A stretch of 64,000 bases of DNA, from assembly GCF_005117025.1 (NCBI RefSeq), contig NZ_SWCO01000001.1, forward strand, positions 372,001-436,000. Reading direction: 5' to 3'. This stretch comes from Alteromonas portus (GTDB lineage: Bacteria; Pseudomonadota; Gammaproteobacteria; Enterobacterales; Alteromonadaceae). Shown piece after piece: positions 1 through 9,048 of this stretch. Position 1 is the stretch's first letter, and every line of letters starts with the position of its first letter. The position numbers and the translations under genes were made by a program. The notes under the pieces are model-generated. The model did no database searches and was not told the DNA's origin. It worked only from the letters and a program-made list of their open reading frames with translations.

Positions 1-2
1 AA

Positions 3-455
3 AGCCAATTCGACTGTTTTGAGCGTGATTTTCAATTCAACACAATGGTAGAAGGGCTATGCAAACAATACGGTGTATCTAAGCCCGCGTTGTTAGCGAC
101 ACTACGTCAACAGTTAAGCAAAGCCACTAAACCTAATATGGTTGGTATTAGAACTGAGAATGGGTGGTGCTGTTTAAATCCCGCCGACATTAAATGGATA
201 GAAGCTGCCGGCGATTATATGTGTGTCTATACGCTGTCTGAAAGCTATGTGGTTCGAACAACATTGTGTGAACTATTGAGACGACTTGGAGAGCAGCACT
301 TTAAGCGCTGTAACCGTTCAGTGGCGGTAAATGCGAAATACGTTACACATTTAGAGCAAAGACTTAATCAGCAAAGGGTCGTCATTCAAGGTGGTGAGTC
401 TTTCAAAATTACTCACAAATATTACTATCAGTTCTGGCAAGTCGAGCAACGCTAA
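3..455 (+). CDS. LytTR-domain DNA-binding regulator (5' end outside window)
   Basis: The reading frame is open to the window edge, so this is the 3' part of a longer gene; the first internal ATG is at 45. The C-terminal ~100 residues look like a LytTR DNA-binding domain: a segment ending in W-I-E-A-x-G-D-Y, then Y-V-V-R-T-T-L, an LRRLGEQHFKRCNRS segment and the closing VNAKYV. LytTR proteins normally bind direct repeats upstream of target genes as response regulators or one-component regulators. Any receiver or membrane domain would lie upstream and cannot be seen. An lrgA/lrgB pair follows 115 bp downstream on the same strand, and LytTR regulators control lrgAB in Firmicutes, so a regulator-target link is plausible but inferred. 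Confidence 0.8.
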   Translation, partial: SQFDCFERDFQFNTMVEGLCKQYGVSKPALLATLRQQLSKATKPNMVGIRTENGWCCLNPADIKWIEAAGDYMCVYTLSESYVVRTTLCELLRRLGEQHFKRCNRSVAVNAKYVTHLEQRLNQQRVVIQGGESFKITHKYYYQFWQVEQR

Positions 456-521
456 GCACAAATAACTCAAGGAATATTCATTTACAGCTCTATACGACCA
501 TGGTCCTGCTGGTGGTTGAAC

Positions 522-550
522 TTGTGAATCGCTACACTTGGTGTTTTATA
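522..550 (+). promoter_or_regulatory. Candidate sigma70 promoter for lrgAB
   Basis: TTGTGA at 522-527 and TTTATA at 545-550 are separated by 17 bp. They lie about 20 bp upstream of the lrgA-like GTG start, whose AAGGA ribosome site is just before 565. Judged by eye only. I saw no clear pair of LytTR direct repeats next to it. Confidence 0.4.
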
Positions 551-570
551 TCGTGTAATAAGGACAGATA

Positions 571-972
571 GTGCGAGATGTAAGCAAGGCATTAGTGGGG
601 GCTATAGTAGTTTTCGCTGCGTATTATCTTGGGCTTTTCGCTGTCAGCGCTATGGACTTACCTATACCTGGCGCGCTAGTGGGGCTTTTTCTGCTGCTTG
701 GTATGCTTCTTAAATTCCCAAAGCTTGAAGCTCCGACAGCGCGATTTGTTTCCTTTCCTTTAAAACATATGTCTTTGTTTTTTGTTCCTGCTGTTCTGGG
801 CGTATCTATATATTGGAATGACATTCAGGCTAATGCTTTAGCAATCTTCATTGCTATTTTTGTTACCACAGCATTCAGTTTAGGCTTTACTGCTTGGTTT
901 GCCCAGAAGCTATTTTCTAGCAAACTGGATAACAGCTCCGACGCTTCACAAAAAGGCGGGGACTTTGAATGA
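571..972 (+). CDS. LrgA/CidA family holin-like membrane protein
   Basis: A 133-residue protein with four hydrophobic segments (about residues 8-28, 33-48, 65-82 and 88-112) and the LrgA/CidA signature around LPIPGALVGL (near residues 30-39). Family members are small inner-membrane proteins encoded with an LrgB partner and linked to murein hydrolase control, cell death or metabolite export. The GTG start is preceded by AAGGA at a suitable distance. The stop overlaps the next ATG by 4 bp (ATGA), so the pair is translationally coupled. Whether it is of the Lrg or Cid type cannot be decided from sequence. Confidence 0.85.
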   Translation: MRDVSKALVGAIVVFAAYYLGLFAVSAMDLPIPGALVGLFLLLGMLLKFPKLEAPTARFVSFPLKHMSLFFVPAVLGVSIYWNDIQANALAIFIAIFVTTAFSLGFTAWFAQKLFSSKLDNSSDASQKGGDFE

Positions 973-1679
973 TTAACGCGCTAAATCAGTCGCTTACCTT
1001 CAGCGGAATATTGTGGCTTTGCGTTTCTATTTTGGGCTATGTCGTCGCGCTGTGGGTTAATAAAAAATGTAATGGCCATCCAGTTACACACCCGATTGTT
1101 TTTACCGCTGCTTTTGTTTCCTTAGGCCTTTATTTCTCTAACACCAGTGTTGTTGAGTATCAGCAAGCCGCATCGTTATTACATTGGCTTTTAGGGCCTG
1201 TAACGGTGGCGCTAGCATGGCCGATTTATCGACAATGGCAGAGATTGAAGCACTATGGATGGAGGTTATTCGTCAGTATCGGCTTTGGGGGAGTCATTGC
1301 GCCTATCACTGCGTGGTTTACGCTTTTTGTGTTAGATGCACCTATGGCACTACAAATGACGATGTTGGCCAAGTCAATCACCACACCTCTTGCAATGGAA
1401 GCGAGTGCCCACATTGGCGGAATTCCAGCGCTAGCAGCCGTTTTTGTTATAAGCACTGGCATAGTGGGGGCTATTGTAGCCACAGGCATTTTCTCGGTAT
1501 TTAATGTGTGGGAGCGAAAGGCACAAGGCATTGCGTTGGGAACCGTTGCACATGCAGTAGGAACGGCTAAGTCCATCCACATGGGAGAGGACGTTGCTGC
1601 CATGGCTACGCTTGGATTGTGCGTAAACGGCATATTCACAGCCCTAGCACTACCAGTGGTTTTCAGTATTTTTGTTTGA
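969..1679 (+). CDS. LrgB/CidB family membrane protein
   Basis: A 236-residue integral membrane protein of the LrgB family. Conserved stretches include KSITTPLAMEAS (near residue 135) and the GTAKSIHMGE stretch near residue 200, with many hydrophobic helices. It is the usual partner of LrgA; plant homologues export glycolate, and bacterial pairs have been tied to murein hydrolase export or pyruvate transport. The start overlaps the upstream stop by 4 bp. A 7-bp inverted repeat (1732-1752) follows the gene but has no T tract, so termination there is uncertain. Confidence 0.88.
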   Translation: MINALNQSLTFSGILWLCVSILGYVVALWVNKKCNGHPVTHPIVFTAAFVSLGLYFSNTSVVEYQQAASLLHWLLGPVTVALAWPIYRQWQRLKHYGWRLFVSIGFGGVIAPITAWFTLFVLDAPMALQMTMLAKSITTPLAMEASAHIGGIPALAAVFVISTGIVGAIVATGIFSVFNVWERKAQGIALGTVAHAVGTAKSIHMGEDVAAMATLGLCVNGIFTALALPVVFSIFV

Positions 1680-1958
1680 ACTTCGTGCTTTCACACTATC
1701 CACATATCACCACTAAATAAGCGATAAGTTAATTGCCAAACACGCTGGCAATATTCCCCAAAAGTGCTATTTCTTAGTGAGGTGTTTCGTATCACCATAT
1801 ACAGGTTATCTGTTTAAAAAGTCGATAAAGCAATACCGCTGGTGATACCCGAAGAAAAATCAATACTTCAGTTCACTGCGGTTGTGCCGATACAATTGAA
1901 ATTGCTAGAAAATATCAGCGTTGGCTGGTTGCAAAAAGCTAGGTGGTAAAAGAACTTA

Positions 1959-2954
1959 ATGTTTTCAGTACTCGTATGTGACGACTCGTTAGTTGCACGC
2001 AAGCAAGTGGCTAAATGCCTCCCACAAGACTGGGACGTGGCCGTTCACTTTGCAAAGAACGGTCAAGATGCTTTATCTGCACTCGCCGAAGGCAAGGGTG
2101 ATCTTTTACTTCTAGATTTGAATATGCCTGTGCTTGACGGGTACGGCACTTTAGAGGCCATTCAACAGCAAGGGCTCAAAACCAAAGTCATTGTGGTATC
2201 TGGGGATATCCAGCCTGAAGCGCATGAGAGAGTGACTTCTCTTGGTGCGTTAGACTTTATCCGAAAGCCGGTTGATCCAGCCAAACTCGCTGAGGTTCTC
2301 GATAAATATAACATTCTTCATGCCGATGAAGACGAGCCTGAAGACGTAACACCGCTTGACCCAGATATTCGCGATTGTTACCAAGAGATTACTAATATTG
2401 CCATGGGGCAAGCAGGCGACCATCTTGCCCGCACCATGGATGTTTTTGTAGAACTCCCCATTCCTAACGTAAACCTAATTGAAGTGTCTGAACTTCACAT
2501 GATGCTTTCTGACATTGAAAGTCACGAACAGGTCACTGCCGTTTGCCAAGGCTTTTTAGGGCCAGGGGTTAGCGGTGAAGCGCTATGTATTTTAAGCGAT
2601 TCAAGCTTTGACGATGTGGCCAAAATTCTCAATGTGGAAGGCGAAGTAGACGACCAGTTGCAGTTAGAACTTCTTATGGACGCAGCAAGTATTCTGATTG
2701 GAACCTGTTTAACTGGGTTAGCTAACCAAATGGATATTAACTTTAGTCAGGGGCATCCCATCGTACTTGGTCAGCACCGTGCCATCACTGAAATTATCAG
2801 CATGAACCAAATCAAGTGGAAGCGTACGTTGGCGATAGAGCTTAGCTATGGTCTTGAAGGTTACAATGTTCAGTGTGATTTAGTTTTGTTGTTTACTGAA
2901 GAGTCAATGAAAATGATGAATTCTAAGCTCGCCCACTTGTTGGAGGATTTCTAA
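1959..2954 (+). CDS. Response regulator with C-terminal CheC-type phosphatase domain
   Basis: A 331-residue protein. Residues 1-118 form a receiver domain: acidic pair D8-D9, phosphoacceptor D53 in LLLLDLNMP, S81 and K103. Residues ~134-325 resemble CheC/CheX/FliY chemotaxis phosphatases. The family signature D/S-x3-E-x2-N-x22-P is met exactly by D139, E143, N146 and P169. The second pseudo-symmetric site (around residues 238-250, MDAASILIG) lacks the E-x2-N pair. CheC-family enzymes dephosphorylate CheY-P, so this protein may control its own phosphorylation or that of another receiver. A PAS protein follows with a 1-bp overlap. No histidine kinase or chemotaxis gene is visible nearby. Confidence 0.87.
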   Translation: MFSVLVCDDSLVARKQVAKCLPQDWDVAVHFAKNGQDALSALAEGKGDLLLLDLNMPVLDGYGTLEAIQQQGLKTKVIVVSGDIQPEAHERVTSLGALDFIRKPVDPAKLAEVLDKYNILHADEDEPEDVTPLDPDIRDCYQEITNIAMGQAGDHLARTMDVFVELPIPNVNLIEVSELHMMLSDIESHEQVTAVCQGFLGPGVSGEALCILSDSSFDDVAKILNVEGEVDDQLQLELLMDAASILIGTCLTGLANQMDINFSQGHPIVLGQHRAITEIISMNQIKWKRTLAIELSYGLEGYNVQCDLVLLFTEESMKMMNSKLAHLLEDF

Positions 2955-3463
2955 TGAGCCAACATTTAGATGAGCTACAAGAATTCCATTGGATGATGGA
3001 CATGCTACAAACGGTAGATGTGGGAATTGTGGTTCTGGACCGTAACTTCACCGTGCAGGTATGGAACGGCTTCATGGAAAGTCACAGCGGCCTGTTGCCA
3101 AGCGAAGTCAGAGATAAAACTTTATTCTCGCTTTTTCCTACAATTAAACAAGACTGGTTCATGAAAAAAGCTAAGCCCGTCTTCGACTTAAAGACTCGCG
3201 CTTTTATGACTTGGGAGCAGCGCCCCTATTTGTTCAAGTTTCCTAACTACCGGCCGATTACAGGAAGTGAGCCGTTCATGTATCAAAATATCACGCTGTC
3301 TCCTCTCACTTCAGCAACGGGTAAGGTAGATTTTATCAGCATGATGATTTACGACATGACGGATGTTGCGGTTGGTAAAAAGCAGCTTGAGGCACTTCAA
3401 GTAACAATGTCCGAAGAGCAAGAAGCGCGGTTAGTCGCTAAAAACGCTAAACGCACCGTCTAA
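2954..3463 (+). CDS. Stand-alone PAS-domain protein
   Basis: A 169-residue soluble protein with one PAS fold (about residues 15-132), beginning with DVGIVVLDRNFTVQVWN and ending with a short C-terminal helix after DMTDV. No kinase, GGDEF or other output domain follows the sensor fold. The ATG overlaps the stop of the REC-CheC gene by one base, so the two are almost certainly co-translated and probably work together. The ligand is unknown. An unlisted kinase elsewhere in the genome would be needed to complete a phosphorelay. Confidence 0.8.
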   Translation: MSQHLDELQEFHWMMDMLQTVDVGIVVLDRNFTVQVWNGFMESHSGLLPSEVRDKTLFSLFPTIKQDWFMKKAKPVFDLKTRAFMTWEQRPYLFKFPNYRPITGSEPFMYQNITLSPLTSATGKVDFISMMIYDMTDVAVGKKQLEALQVTMSEEQEARLVAKNAKRTV

Positions 3464-3575
3464 CAACCGCTAAAGGTAAAGCCGCCTTTTTGTAAGGCGC
3501 TTTGCGATTCTATCTACATCAAGTTTTTCTCGCACGGTGTTTAAAATAGCAGTCACTAGTGTGATGGGAGTATGT

Positions 3576-5351
3576 ATGCAAGTAAGTATGTCTTCATTTT
3601 CAGGCTACCTTTCACGCAATGTGGTGCGCGGATTAGCTATTGTAGGTGGTGCATTTATATTAGCAGCCTGCGGTGGTGGTGGCGGCGATGACGGCGGTAG
3701 TGATGGTGGTTCCGGTACCGGTAACTTGGTCATTAATGCAGGTCTTGATGCCACAGTGACCGAAGGGGTGACCTACTCACTAAGCGCTGAAGTGAGCGGA
3801 GGCGATGGGACATACACTTATAACTGGAGTGCGTCTCCTTCTTTGACTATCACTCATGAAGACACAAGCTCTTCTGCTGCAAGTTTTGTGGCGCCTGTGG
3901 TAGATAGTGCGACTGAATATACGCTGACTGTTTCAGTGAATGACCAAAGCGGAAATACGGCCAGTGATTTAACTGTAATTACAGTAGCGCCCGTAAATAT
4001 TGCCCCGGAAGCGAGTATAGAAGTGCCTGAATGGGACGATTTGCCGGCCAATACATTCCCCGGGGGAGTCGAAATTGTTTTCGATGGTAGTGGAAGCAGT
4101 GATGCTGATTCCACTTCGACAGATGGCGAAATAGCTGATTATAAGTGGACTCAAACCAGCGGCACCAACGTAATAACCGGTGAGGAAACTAATCTTTCTA
4201 CTTTGACTATCGTAACGCCCATTGCCAATGACGCACAGCAGCTTACGTTTCAGTTGGAAGTAACCGACAGTGAGGGAGCTACTGATACAGATTCCGTTAC
4301 AATCTCGGTGCAATCGGAAACTGAAACCTTGCCAGTTGTTGATGCAGGGTATTCACAAGGCGTTTTTAGTGGCGAAGTGGTTATTTTGGAAGGCGAGGCC
4401 ACTACTAGTATTCCTAGTGCGTTACCGCTTACCTATTCGTGGGAGCGCAGCAATAATGTTTCTTCAAGCAGTGTGTCTACTGCTGAAGCGGCCAGTAGCT
4501 CTGTTGATGACAGCGATGCATTGTCTACATTTGCCATAGCACCTTCTGTGTCGTCTTCTACTGTTGTGGCGTATACCCTTACCGTTACTGATGCCAATGG
4601 CAACAGCGTAGAAGACACGATTAATGTGAATATACGCCCAATGCCAACACCGCTTTTAAACGACACAGGCTTTTTACAGCAAGCTACCAATAACGCGTTG
4701 ACAGAGGCACAGCAAAACGATTTTCCTGGCCAAGATGGACAACGGGGTGCTGATATTATTGAACAGAACGGGTTAATTGAAAAAGCGGGTCGCGGTAAGG
4801 CTGGCTTTGACTTCACGCGCTTAAACGCCAACGGTGATGAACAAGACGCCAGTGCAGATTCATGGTCGTGCGTTCGCGATAACGTAACTGGGTTAGTTTG
4901 GGAAGTGAAGACCGACGACGGTGCATTTCAAGACAAAGACTATACATACTCTTGGTACAGCGACGAGGTGAATGGTGGATTTGAAGGTGATGAAACTGGT
5001 TCTAATGCGACGTGTTTATTAACTAACTGCAACACATCTGCGTATGTTGAAGCTGTAAATGCGCAAGGCTTGTGTGGTTTTTACGACTGGCGTTTACCTA
5101 CTCATCATGAACTATTTTCTTTAATGCACTTAGGCATTGCCGATGATGTAGCCATTGACGAAGATTATTTCCCTAACACGGGTGCAGTTTCTACCGAGCC
5201 ACTATGGTATTGGACATCGGTACCGAGTGCCGACGGGGTAAACAGTGACGATGCGCAAAATGCATGGGCGTTAGACTTCGATTCGGGGGTCGATAATTTT
5301 CTCAATAAGTCGTCGGCGGCGCGTGTTCGTCTAGTTAGAGCAGGGAGATAG
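3576..5351 (+). CDS. Secreted lipoprotein with Ig/PKD-like repeats and a C-terminal DUF1566 domain
   Basis: I chose the ATG at 3576 because GGGAG precedes it by 5 bp; an in-frame GTG at 3537 is the longer alternative. The result is about 591 residues: a lipoprotein signal ending in FILAAC, a Gly/Asp/Ser-rich linker, two or three Ig/PKD-like beta domains, and a C-terminal DUF1566 (Lcl) domain. The last is marked by NVTGLVWEVKT, DWRLPTHHEL, WYWTSVPS and the closing RVRLVRAGR. Repeated acidic runs fit an exported protein. DUF1566 proteins are surface-associated or periplasmic, with no settled biochemical role. A second DUF1566 gene starts 2 bp after the stop. Confidence 0.8.
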   Translation: MQVSMSSFSGYLSRNVVRGLAIVGGAFILAACGGGGGDDGGSDGGSGTGNLVINAGLDATVTEGVTYSLSAEVSGGDGTYTYNWSASPSLTITHEDTSSSAASFVAPVVDSATEYTLTVSVNDQSGNTASDLTVITVAPVNIAPEASIEVPEWDDLPANTFPGGVEIVFDGSGSSDADSTSTDGEIADYKWTQTSGTNVITGEETNLSTLTIVTPIANDAQQLTFQLEVTDSEGATDTDSVTISVQSETETLPVVDAGYSQGVFSGEVVILEGEATTSIPSALPLTYSWERSNNVSSSSVSTAEAASSSVDDSDALSTFAIAPSVSSSTVVAYTLTVTDANGNSVEDTINVNIRPMPTPLLNDTGFLQQATNNALTEAQQNDFPGQDGQRGADIIEQNGLIEKAGRGKAGFDFTRLNANGDEQDASADSWSCVRDNVTGLVWEVKTDDGAFQDKDYTYSWYSDEVNGGFEGDETGSNATCLLTNCNTSAYVEAVNAQGLCGFYDWRLPTHHELFSLMHLGIADDVAIDEDYFPNTGAVSTEPLWYWTSVPSADGVNSDDAQNAWALDFDSGVDNFLNKSSAARVRLVRAGR

Positions 5352-5353
5352 CC

Positions 5354-5926
5354 ATGAAAAATACAATTAATAAACTTGCTCAACACGCATCGATAAACGC
5401 AGTGTTCACTTCACTCAAAATGCTCACAGCCTCAACGCTGCTTGCAAGTGCATCTCTTTCGGTCTACGGCCAAGAGTGTTTGTCTGACGGATTAGAAACC
5501 ACACCGGATGATAATTTTGAGGCAGTGACCACCAGTACCTTACTGGATACTACAACGGATTTAGTGTGGAGAAGATGCTCAGAAGGGCAAACTTGGGACG
5601 GCTCTACGTGTAGCGGTGAAGCGGTAAAATACACTTGGCAGCAAGCGTTACAACTTGCACAACAAGCGAGTAATGAAGATCTCTTGGGGTGGCGCCTACC
5701 TAACGTTAAAGAGCTGGCGACGTTAACGGAACGCGATTGTGTGCGCCCGGCAATTAATAGCTCACTTTTTCCAGAAACGCCGCCAGATGATTTTTGGACT
5801 TCTACCCCTTCAGCCGACGATCCAGACAGAGCATGGGTTGTTGCGTTTTTTAACGCTAGCCATTCCATTAAAGAAAAAGACCGATTCATATATGTACGTT
5901 TGGTTCGTACCTATACCGACGAGTAG
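5354..5926 (+). CDS. Secreted DUF1566 domain protein
   Basis: A 190-residue protein with an N-terminal signal peptide (about residues 1-40, ending near SVYGQ) and one DUF1566 domain. The domain shows TDLVWRRC, GWRLPNVKEL, DDFWTSTPS and the closing YVRLVRTY. Cysteines occur in pairs in the first half, consistent with periplasmic or extracellular disulfides. It starts 2 bp after the preceding DUF1566 lipoprotein gene and is followed by a strong terminator, so the two form one operon. Function unknown. Confidence 0.8.
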   Translation: MKNTINKLAQHASINAVFTSLKMLTASTLLASASLSVYGQECLSDGLETTPDDNFEAVTTSTLLDTTTDLVWRRCSEGQTWDGSTCSGEAVKYTWQQALQLAQQASNEDLLGWRLPNVKELATLTERDCVRPAINSSLFPETPPDDFWTSTPSADDPDRAWVVAFFNASHSIKEKDRFIYVRLVRTYTDE

Positions 5927-5994
5927 GTGTAGATTAAGAGCTACACCGATTCGTATTAGTCTTTCGTCTAGTATCAGGTACTAAGACTTTTTAT

Positions 5995-6032
5995 CAACAA
6001 AGCACGCTCTATAATGCGTGCTTTGTTGTTTT
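5995..6032 (+). terminator. Rho-independent terminator after the DUF1566 pair
   Basis: A 13-bp stem (CAACAAAGCACGC pairing with GCGTGCTTTGTTG) with an 8-nt loop, followed by TTTT. Confidence 0.8.
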
Positions 6033-6252
6033 GGAGTTGAACATCAGTTTTAAAGAAAATCGACACTCTTGTTTAGTGCCTGTTTATCTTTGGCACACAG
6101 GCCGCTGCAAAAATGTACAGCAAAGGTCAACGGGCCCCAGTAACAAGCTGCGCTTTGCGTAGATTGATAATCTCGACATGTTCACCCTGATTTTTAGCAC
6201 GTTAGACTCATGATGGCTTTTTATTTCCCAATAAGCTAGCCACAATGTTGGT
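6033..6252. other. Non-coding stretch before yggN
   Basis: Together with the terminator this makes a gap of about 326 bp. I see no convincing gene or repeat in it. A reading frame on the minus strand (6084-6317) overlaps the yggN start and looks random. It presumably holds the yggN promoter, which I could not place. Confidence 0.4.
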
Positions 6253-7053
6253 ATGAAAATGATATCGCGCCTTAAGGCTGCCCTTTTTACAATCTGTTTA
6301 TTTGCTGGATTTAGCACATCGGCACAGGCTGAATATACCTGTAATATCGATTTTGCTTACGGTATTGCGGTTAATAACGAGCAGCTGCGTGTGATGGATA
6401 AAACCCGCACTGTGGTTCAGATTAATGATCAAAACCAGCTGTTTGTCGGTGGGCGCTGGCAGACGTTAAATGAGCAAGAGCGGCAGTGGCTAGAAGAGTA
6501 TGCTTCAGGGCTGCACTATGTAGTACCCAAAATGATTATTTTGGCTACCGAAGGTGTAGATTTAGCTATTGATACCATTGAGCATGTTTACTTAGGTTTA
6601 GTGGGAAGTGATCACGACAGCTACGAGCGCTTGAACGCTGCTATGAAGCGTGTTCAAAACCGCGTGAAAGATAAATTCAGGCATGCCAGTAATCATTATT
6701 TTATCGGCCCCGGATCGCTGGAAAGCGTTGATGAATTCGTGGATAGTGAAATTGAAGCGCAGCTTGAGGAAGCAATTTCTACCTCAGTAGGCGGTATATT
6801 ATCGGCAATCAGTGGCATTAACACCGGAAGTGGCGAAGTAAATCAAGAGAAAGTAGCTGAAATTACTCGTCAGCTTAACAATGTGGGCGAGCATTTGGAT
6901 GTAGGTGATAAAGCTACGACATTGCGTAAAAAGGCAGAGTGGTTTTGTGAAAAGCTTAAGCGCCTAGATATAGCGGAAGAAAACCTTCGAGCGAGTGTGC
7001 CTGCTTTCAAGCCTTACAATATTATTACGCGACATGATAAGAGTGATAACTAG
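6253..7053 (+). CDS. yggN: YggN-like DUF2884 periplasmic protein
   Basis: A 266-residue protein with a signal peptide (about residues 1-26, cleavage after SAQA). The body is characteristic of the DUF2884/YggN family: YTCNIDFAYGI at the mature N terminus, a GGRWQTLNEQE segment, a long helical middle and a WFCEKLKRLD segment near the end with a conserved Cys. The function of YggN is not established. It sits convergent to hemW, with a bidirectional terminator between them. The family call rests on recognition, without a profile search. Confidence 0.75.
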   Translation: MKMISRLKAALFTICLFAGFSTSAQAEYTCNIDFAYGIAVNNEQLRVMDKTRTVVQINDQNQLFVGGRWQTLNEQERQWLEEYASGLHYVVPKMIILATEGVDLAIDTIEHVYLGLVGSDHDSYERLNAAMKRVQNRVKDKFRHASNHYFIGPGSLESVDEFVDSEIEAQLEEAISTSVGGILSAISGINTGSGEVNQEKVAEITRQLNNVGEHLDVGDKATTLRKKAEWFCEKLKRLDIAEENLRASVPAFKPYNIITRHDKSDN

Positions 7054-7104
7054 CTGAAATAAGTAATACGTGTACTAATTCTGGTTAAAGACTGATTAAG
7101 ACAG

Positions 7105-7130
7105 AAAAGCCTGCGTGAGCAGGCTTTTTT
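7105..7130. terminator. Bidirectional terminator between yggN and hemW
   Basis: A 10-bp stem (AAAAGCCTGC with GCAGGCTTTT) and a GTGA loop, followed by T residues on both strands. It lies between two convergent genes. Confidence 0.85.
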
Positions 7131-7164
7131 GATCTAGCTTTTTGGTTGGCTCAAAACGGCAAGA

Positions 7165-8304
7165 TTATACGAAGCACGACAGTAGAGAGTTGAGATATCT
7201 ACGTCCTTTAGCAGTTACCTGCCAGTGACTATCTGAGGTAGAAAGTAGCCCCTGGTGATGAGCATCAGACAGTGCGCGTTTAACGTCATCCGTTAACTCA
7301 GTACCTGTGAAGTCACTAAAATCACTCATCGGGCAAGGCTCAACTAAACGAAACCTATTCATAAAAAACTCAAACGGCAGGTCGTCTGCACTAACCAGCG
7401 TTTGCGTATCTAAATACGGTCGGCTCATTTCCATGTAGCCTCTTGGATGCTTCACTTTAACGGTACGGTGAATAGTACCGTTCGCAGCATCGGTAATCTT
7501 CCCGTGTGCACCACAGCCAATGCCTAAGTAGTCGCCAAAGCGCCAGTAATTCAGGTTATGGCGGCATTGATGCCCTGCTTTAGCGTAGCCTGAAATCTCA
7601 TACTGGTGATAGCCTGCCTGCTCTAAAAGGCTGTGGCCTTTTTCCTGTATTTCCCACAGAATGTCGTCGTCAGGTAGCTCTGGCGGCTTGGAATAGAAAG
7701 GCGTGTTTGGCTCGATAGTAAGCTGATACCACGACAGATGGTAAGGGGCTAGCTCAATACCTTGCTTCAAATCTGCCATAGCATTCTCTACGCTTTGCTC
7801 AGGTAAACCATGCATGAGATCTAAATTAAACGTGGGTAGTCCCGCGCTGTGTGCTTGTTTTACCGCATTTTTAGCTTGGCTTTCATTGTGAATACGGCCT
7901 AGCACTTTTAAATGCTTCGGTTGAAAGCTTTGAATGCCTACCGATATCCGGTTTACGCCTGCCTGATAAAACCCCGCAAACTTACCTGCCTCAACGGTAC
8001 CTGGGTTGGCTTCCATGGTTATTTCAGCTGTGTCACTTAAATTAACACGCTGCTTAACGCCGTTTAAAATGTCAGCCATGGCCTCGCTTGAAAACAAACT
8101 TGGCGTGCCGCCGCCTATAAAGATTGTCTCGACAGGGCGGTCGCCAATGCGTTTGGCATCAATGGCTAAATCGTCCAGCAGGTGCGCCACATATTCTTTT
8201 TCGGGTAAATCAGACTTAAGCCCGTGAGAGTTAAAATCACAGTACGGACACTTTTGAACACACCAAGGAATGTGAATATAAAGGCTAAGCGGTGGATTAC
8301 GCAA
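7165..8304 (-). CDS. hemW: Radical SAM heme chaperone HemW
   Basis: A 379-residue protein of the HemN/HemW radical SAM family. The iron-sulfur ligands are C15, C19 and C22 (C-x3-C-x2-C), and the SAM-contact motif GGGTPS is at 64-69. HemW delivers heme to membrane respiratory enzymes and was long misannotated as an oxygen-independent coproporphyrinogen oxidase; true HemN carries an extra Cys and an N-terminal extension, both absent here. It overlaps the end of rdgB by 8 bp, so it is co-transcribed with it. This rdgB-hemW order is common in gammaproteobacteria. Confidence 0.93.
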   Translation of the reverse strand: MRNPPLSLYIHIPWCVQKCPYCDFNSHGLKSDLPEKEYVAHLLDDLAIDAKRIGDRPVETIFIGGGTPSLFSSEAMADILNGVKQRVNLSDTAEITMEANPGTVEAGKFAGFYQAGVNRISVGIQSFQPKHLKVLGRIHNESQAKNAVKQAHSAGLPTFNLDLMHGLPEQSVENAMADLKQGIELAPYHLSWYQLTIEPNTPFYSKPPELPDDDILWEIQEKGHSLLEQAGYHQYEISGYAKAGHQCRHNLNYWRFGDYLGIGCGAHGKITDAANGTIHRTVKVKHPRGYMEMSRPYLDTQTLVSADDLPFEFFMNRFRLVEPCPMSDFSDFTGTELTDDVKRALSDAHHQGLLSTSDSHWQVTAKGRRYLNSLLSCFV

Positions 8305-8899
8305 AAGTCGCTCTCATATTATCAAGCAAAATCGCTAGGGCGTTGCCGCGATGGCTAATACGGTTCTTTTCGGCTTTCTCCAATTCTGCCGCAGTGCAGC
8401 CATGAGTTGGAACGTGAAATACCGGGTCGTAACCAAAACCGTCGTTACCAGAGCGAGCAGTTAAAATTTCGCCTTGCCATTTACCTTGGCTAACTAATGG
8501 TACTGGGTCGTCAGCATGACGCATAAACACCAAGGTACAAAAGAAGTGCGCTTTACGCTGGGTTTCGCCATCAAGGGCAGCTAATAGCTTGTCGATATTG
8601 GTATCGTCAGTTGCATCAGCGCCAGCATAGCGGGCTGAATAAATACCGGGTGCACCGCCAAGGGCGTCAACCACTAAGCCTGAGTCGTCAGCAATAGCAG
8701 GAAGGCCTGTTACTTGTGCCGCATGACGCGCTTTAATAATGGCATTTTCAACGAATGTTGTACCTGTTTCAGGCACATCAGATACACCTAATTCTTTTTG
8801 CGCCACAACGTCTACGCCGTAATCTGCAAATAAGGATGCAAACTCTCGCACCTTGCCTTGATTACCTGTGGCTAAAACAATTTTTTCTGGGAATTTCAT
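8297..8899 (-). CDS. rdgB: XTP/dITP pyrophosphatase RdgB (HAM1 family)
   Basis: A 200-residue protein that hydrolyses non-canonical purine triphosphates (dITP, XTP) to the monophosphate, keeping them out of DNA. Visible family motifs are [12 protein letters not shown] (residues 9-20), the acidic DDSGL site (71-75), [11 protein letters not shown] (83-93) and [11 protein letters not shown] in the C-terminal half. Its length matches E. coli RdgB (~197). It is the first gene of the rdgB-hemW unit. The 210-bp region upstream holds the REP-like element. Confidence 0.95.
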   Translation of the reverse strand: MKFPEKIVLATGNQGKVREFASLFADYGVDVVAQKELGVSDVPETGTTFVENAIIKARHAAQVTGLPAIADDSGLVVDALGGAPGIYSARYAGADATDDTNIDKLLAALDGETQRKAHFFCTLVFMRHADDPVPLVSQGKWQGEILTARSGNDGFGYDPVFHVPTHGCTAAELEKAEKNRISHRGNALAILLDNMRATFA

Positions 8900-8954
8900 T
8901 GTGTACTCTTTTGAACTGACGGTGAGCTAAAGCGGTGGGCGGCGGCTGCGGGCG

Positions 8955-9048
8955 AAACATTGCCTCCACAAACACGCGGTAAACACATCCATGTGCGCTG
9001 CGCTGCCGCATCCCTGCGGCAGAGGGCTTTTGTCGGCAATGTTCCACC
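8955..9048. repeat. Palindromic REP-like intergenic element
   Basis: Nested inverted repeats lie between rdgB and srmB. Outer arms: AACATTGCC (8956-8964) and GGCAATGTT (9035-9043). Inside are CACAT-cc-ATGTG (8984-8995) and CTGCCGCA-tccc-TGCGGCAG (9003-9022). The stretch is more GC-rich than its surroundings. It has the look of a dispersed extragenic palindrome, but one window cannot show how many copies the genome carries. It has no T tract after any stem. Confidence 0.55.

Noticed and set aside
1732..1752. Terminator after lrgB
   Set aside because: The 7-bp inverted repeat has no T tract, so it was only mentioned and not listed as a terminator.
6084..6317. 77-codon minus-strand frame over the yggN start
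   Set aside because: It overlaps the signal peptide of yggN on the other strand and resembles no protein.
7165..8304. Oxygen-independent coproporphyrinogen oxidase HemN
   Set aside because: The N-terminal extension and fourth cysteine of HemN are missing; neighbours (rdgB) are those of hemW.
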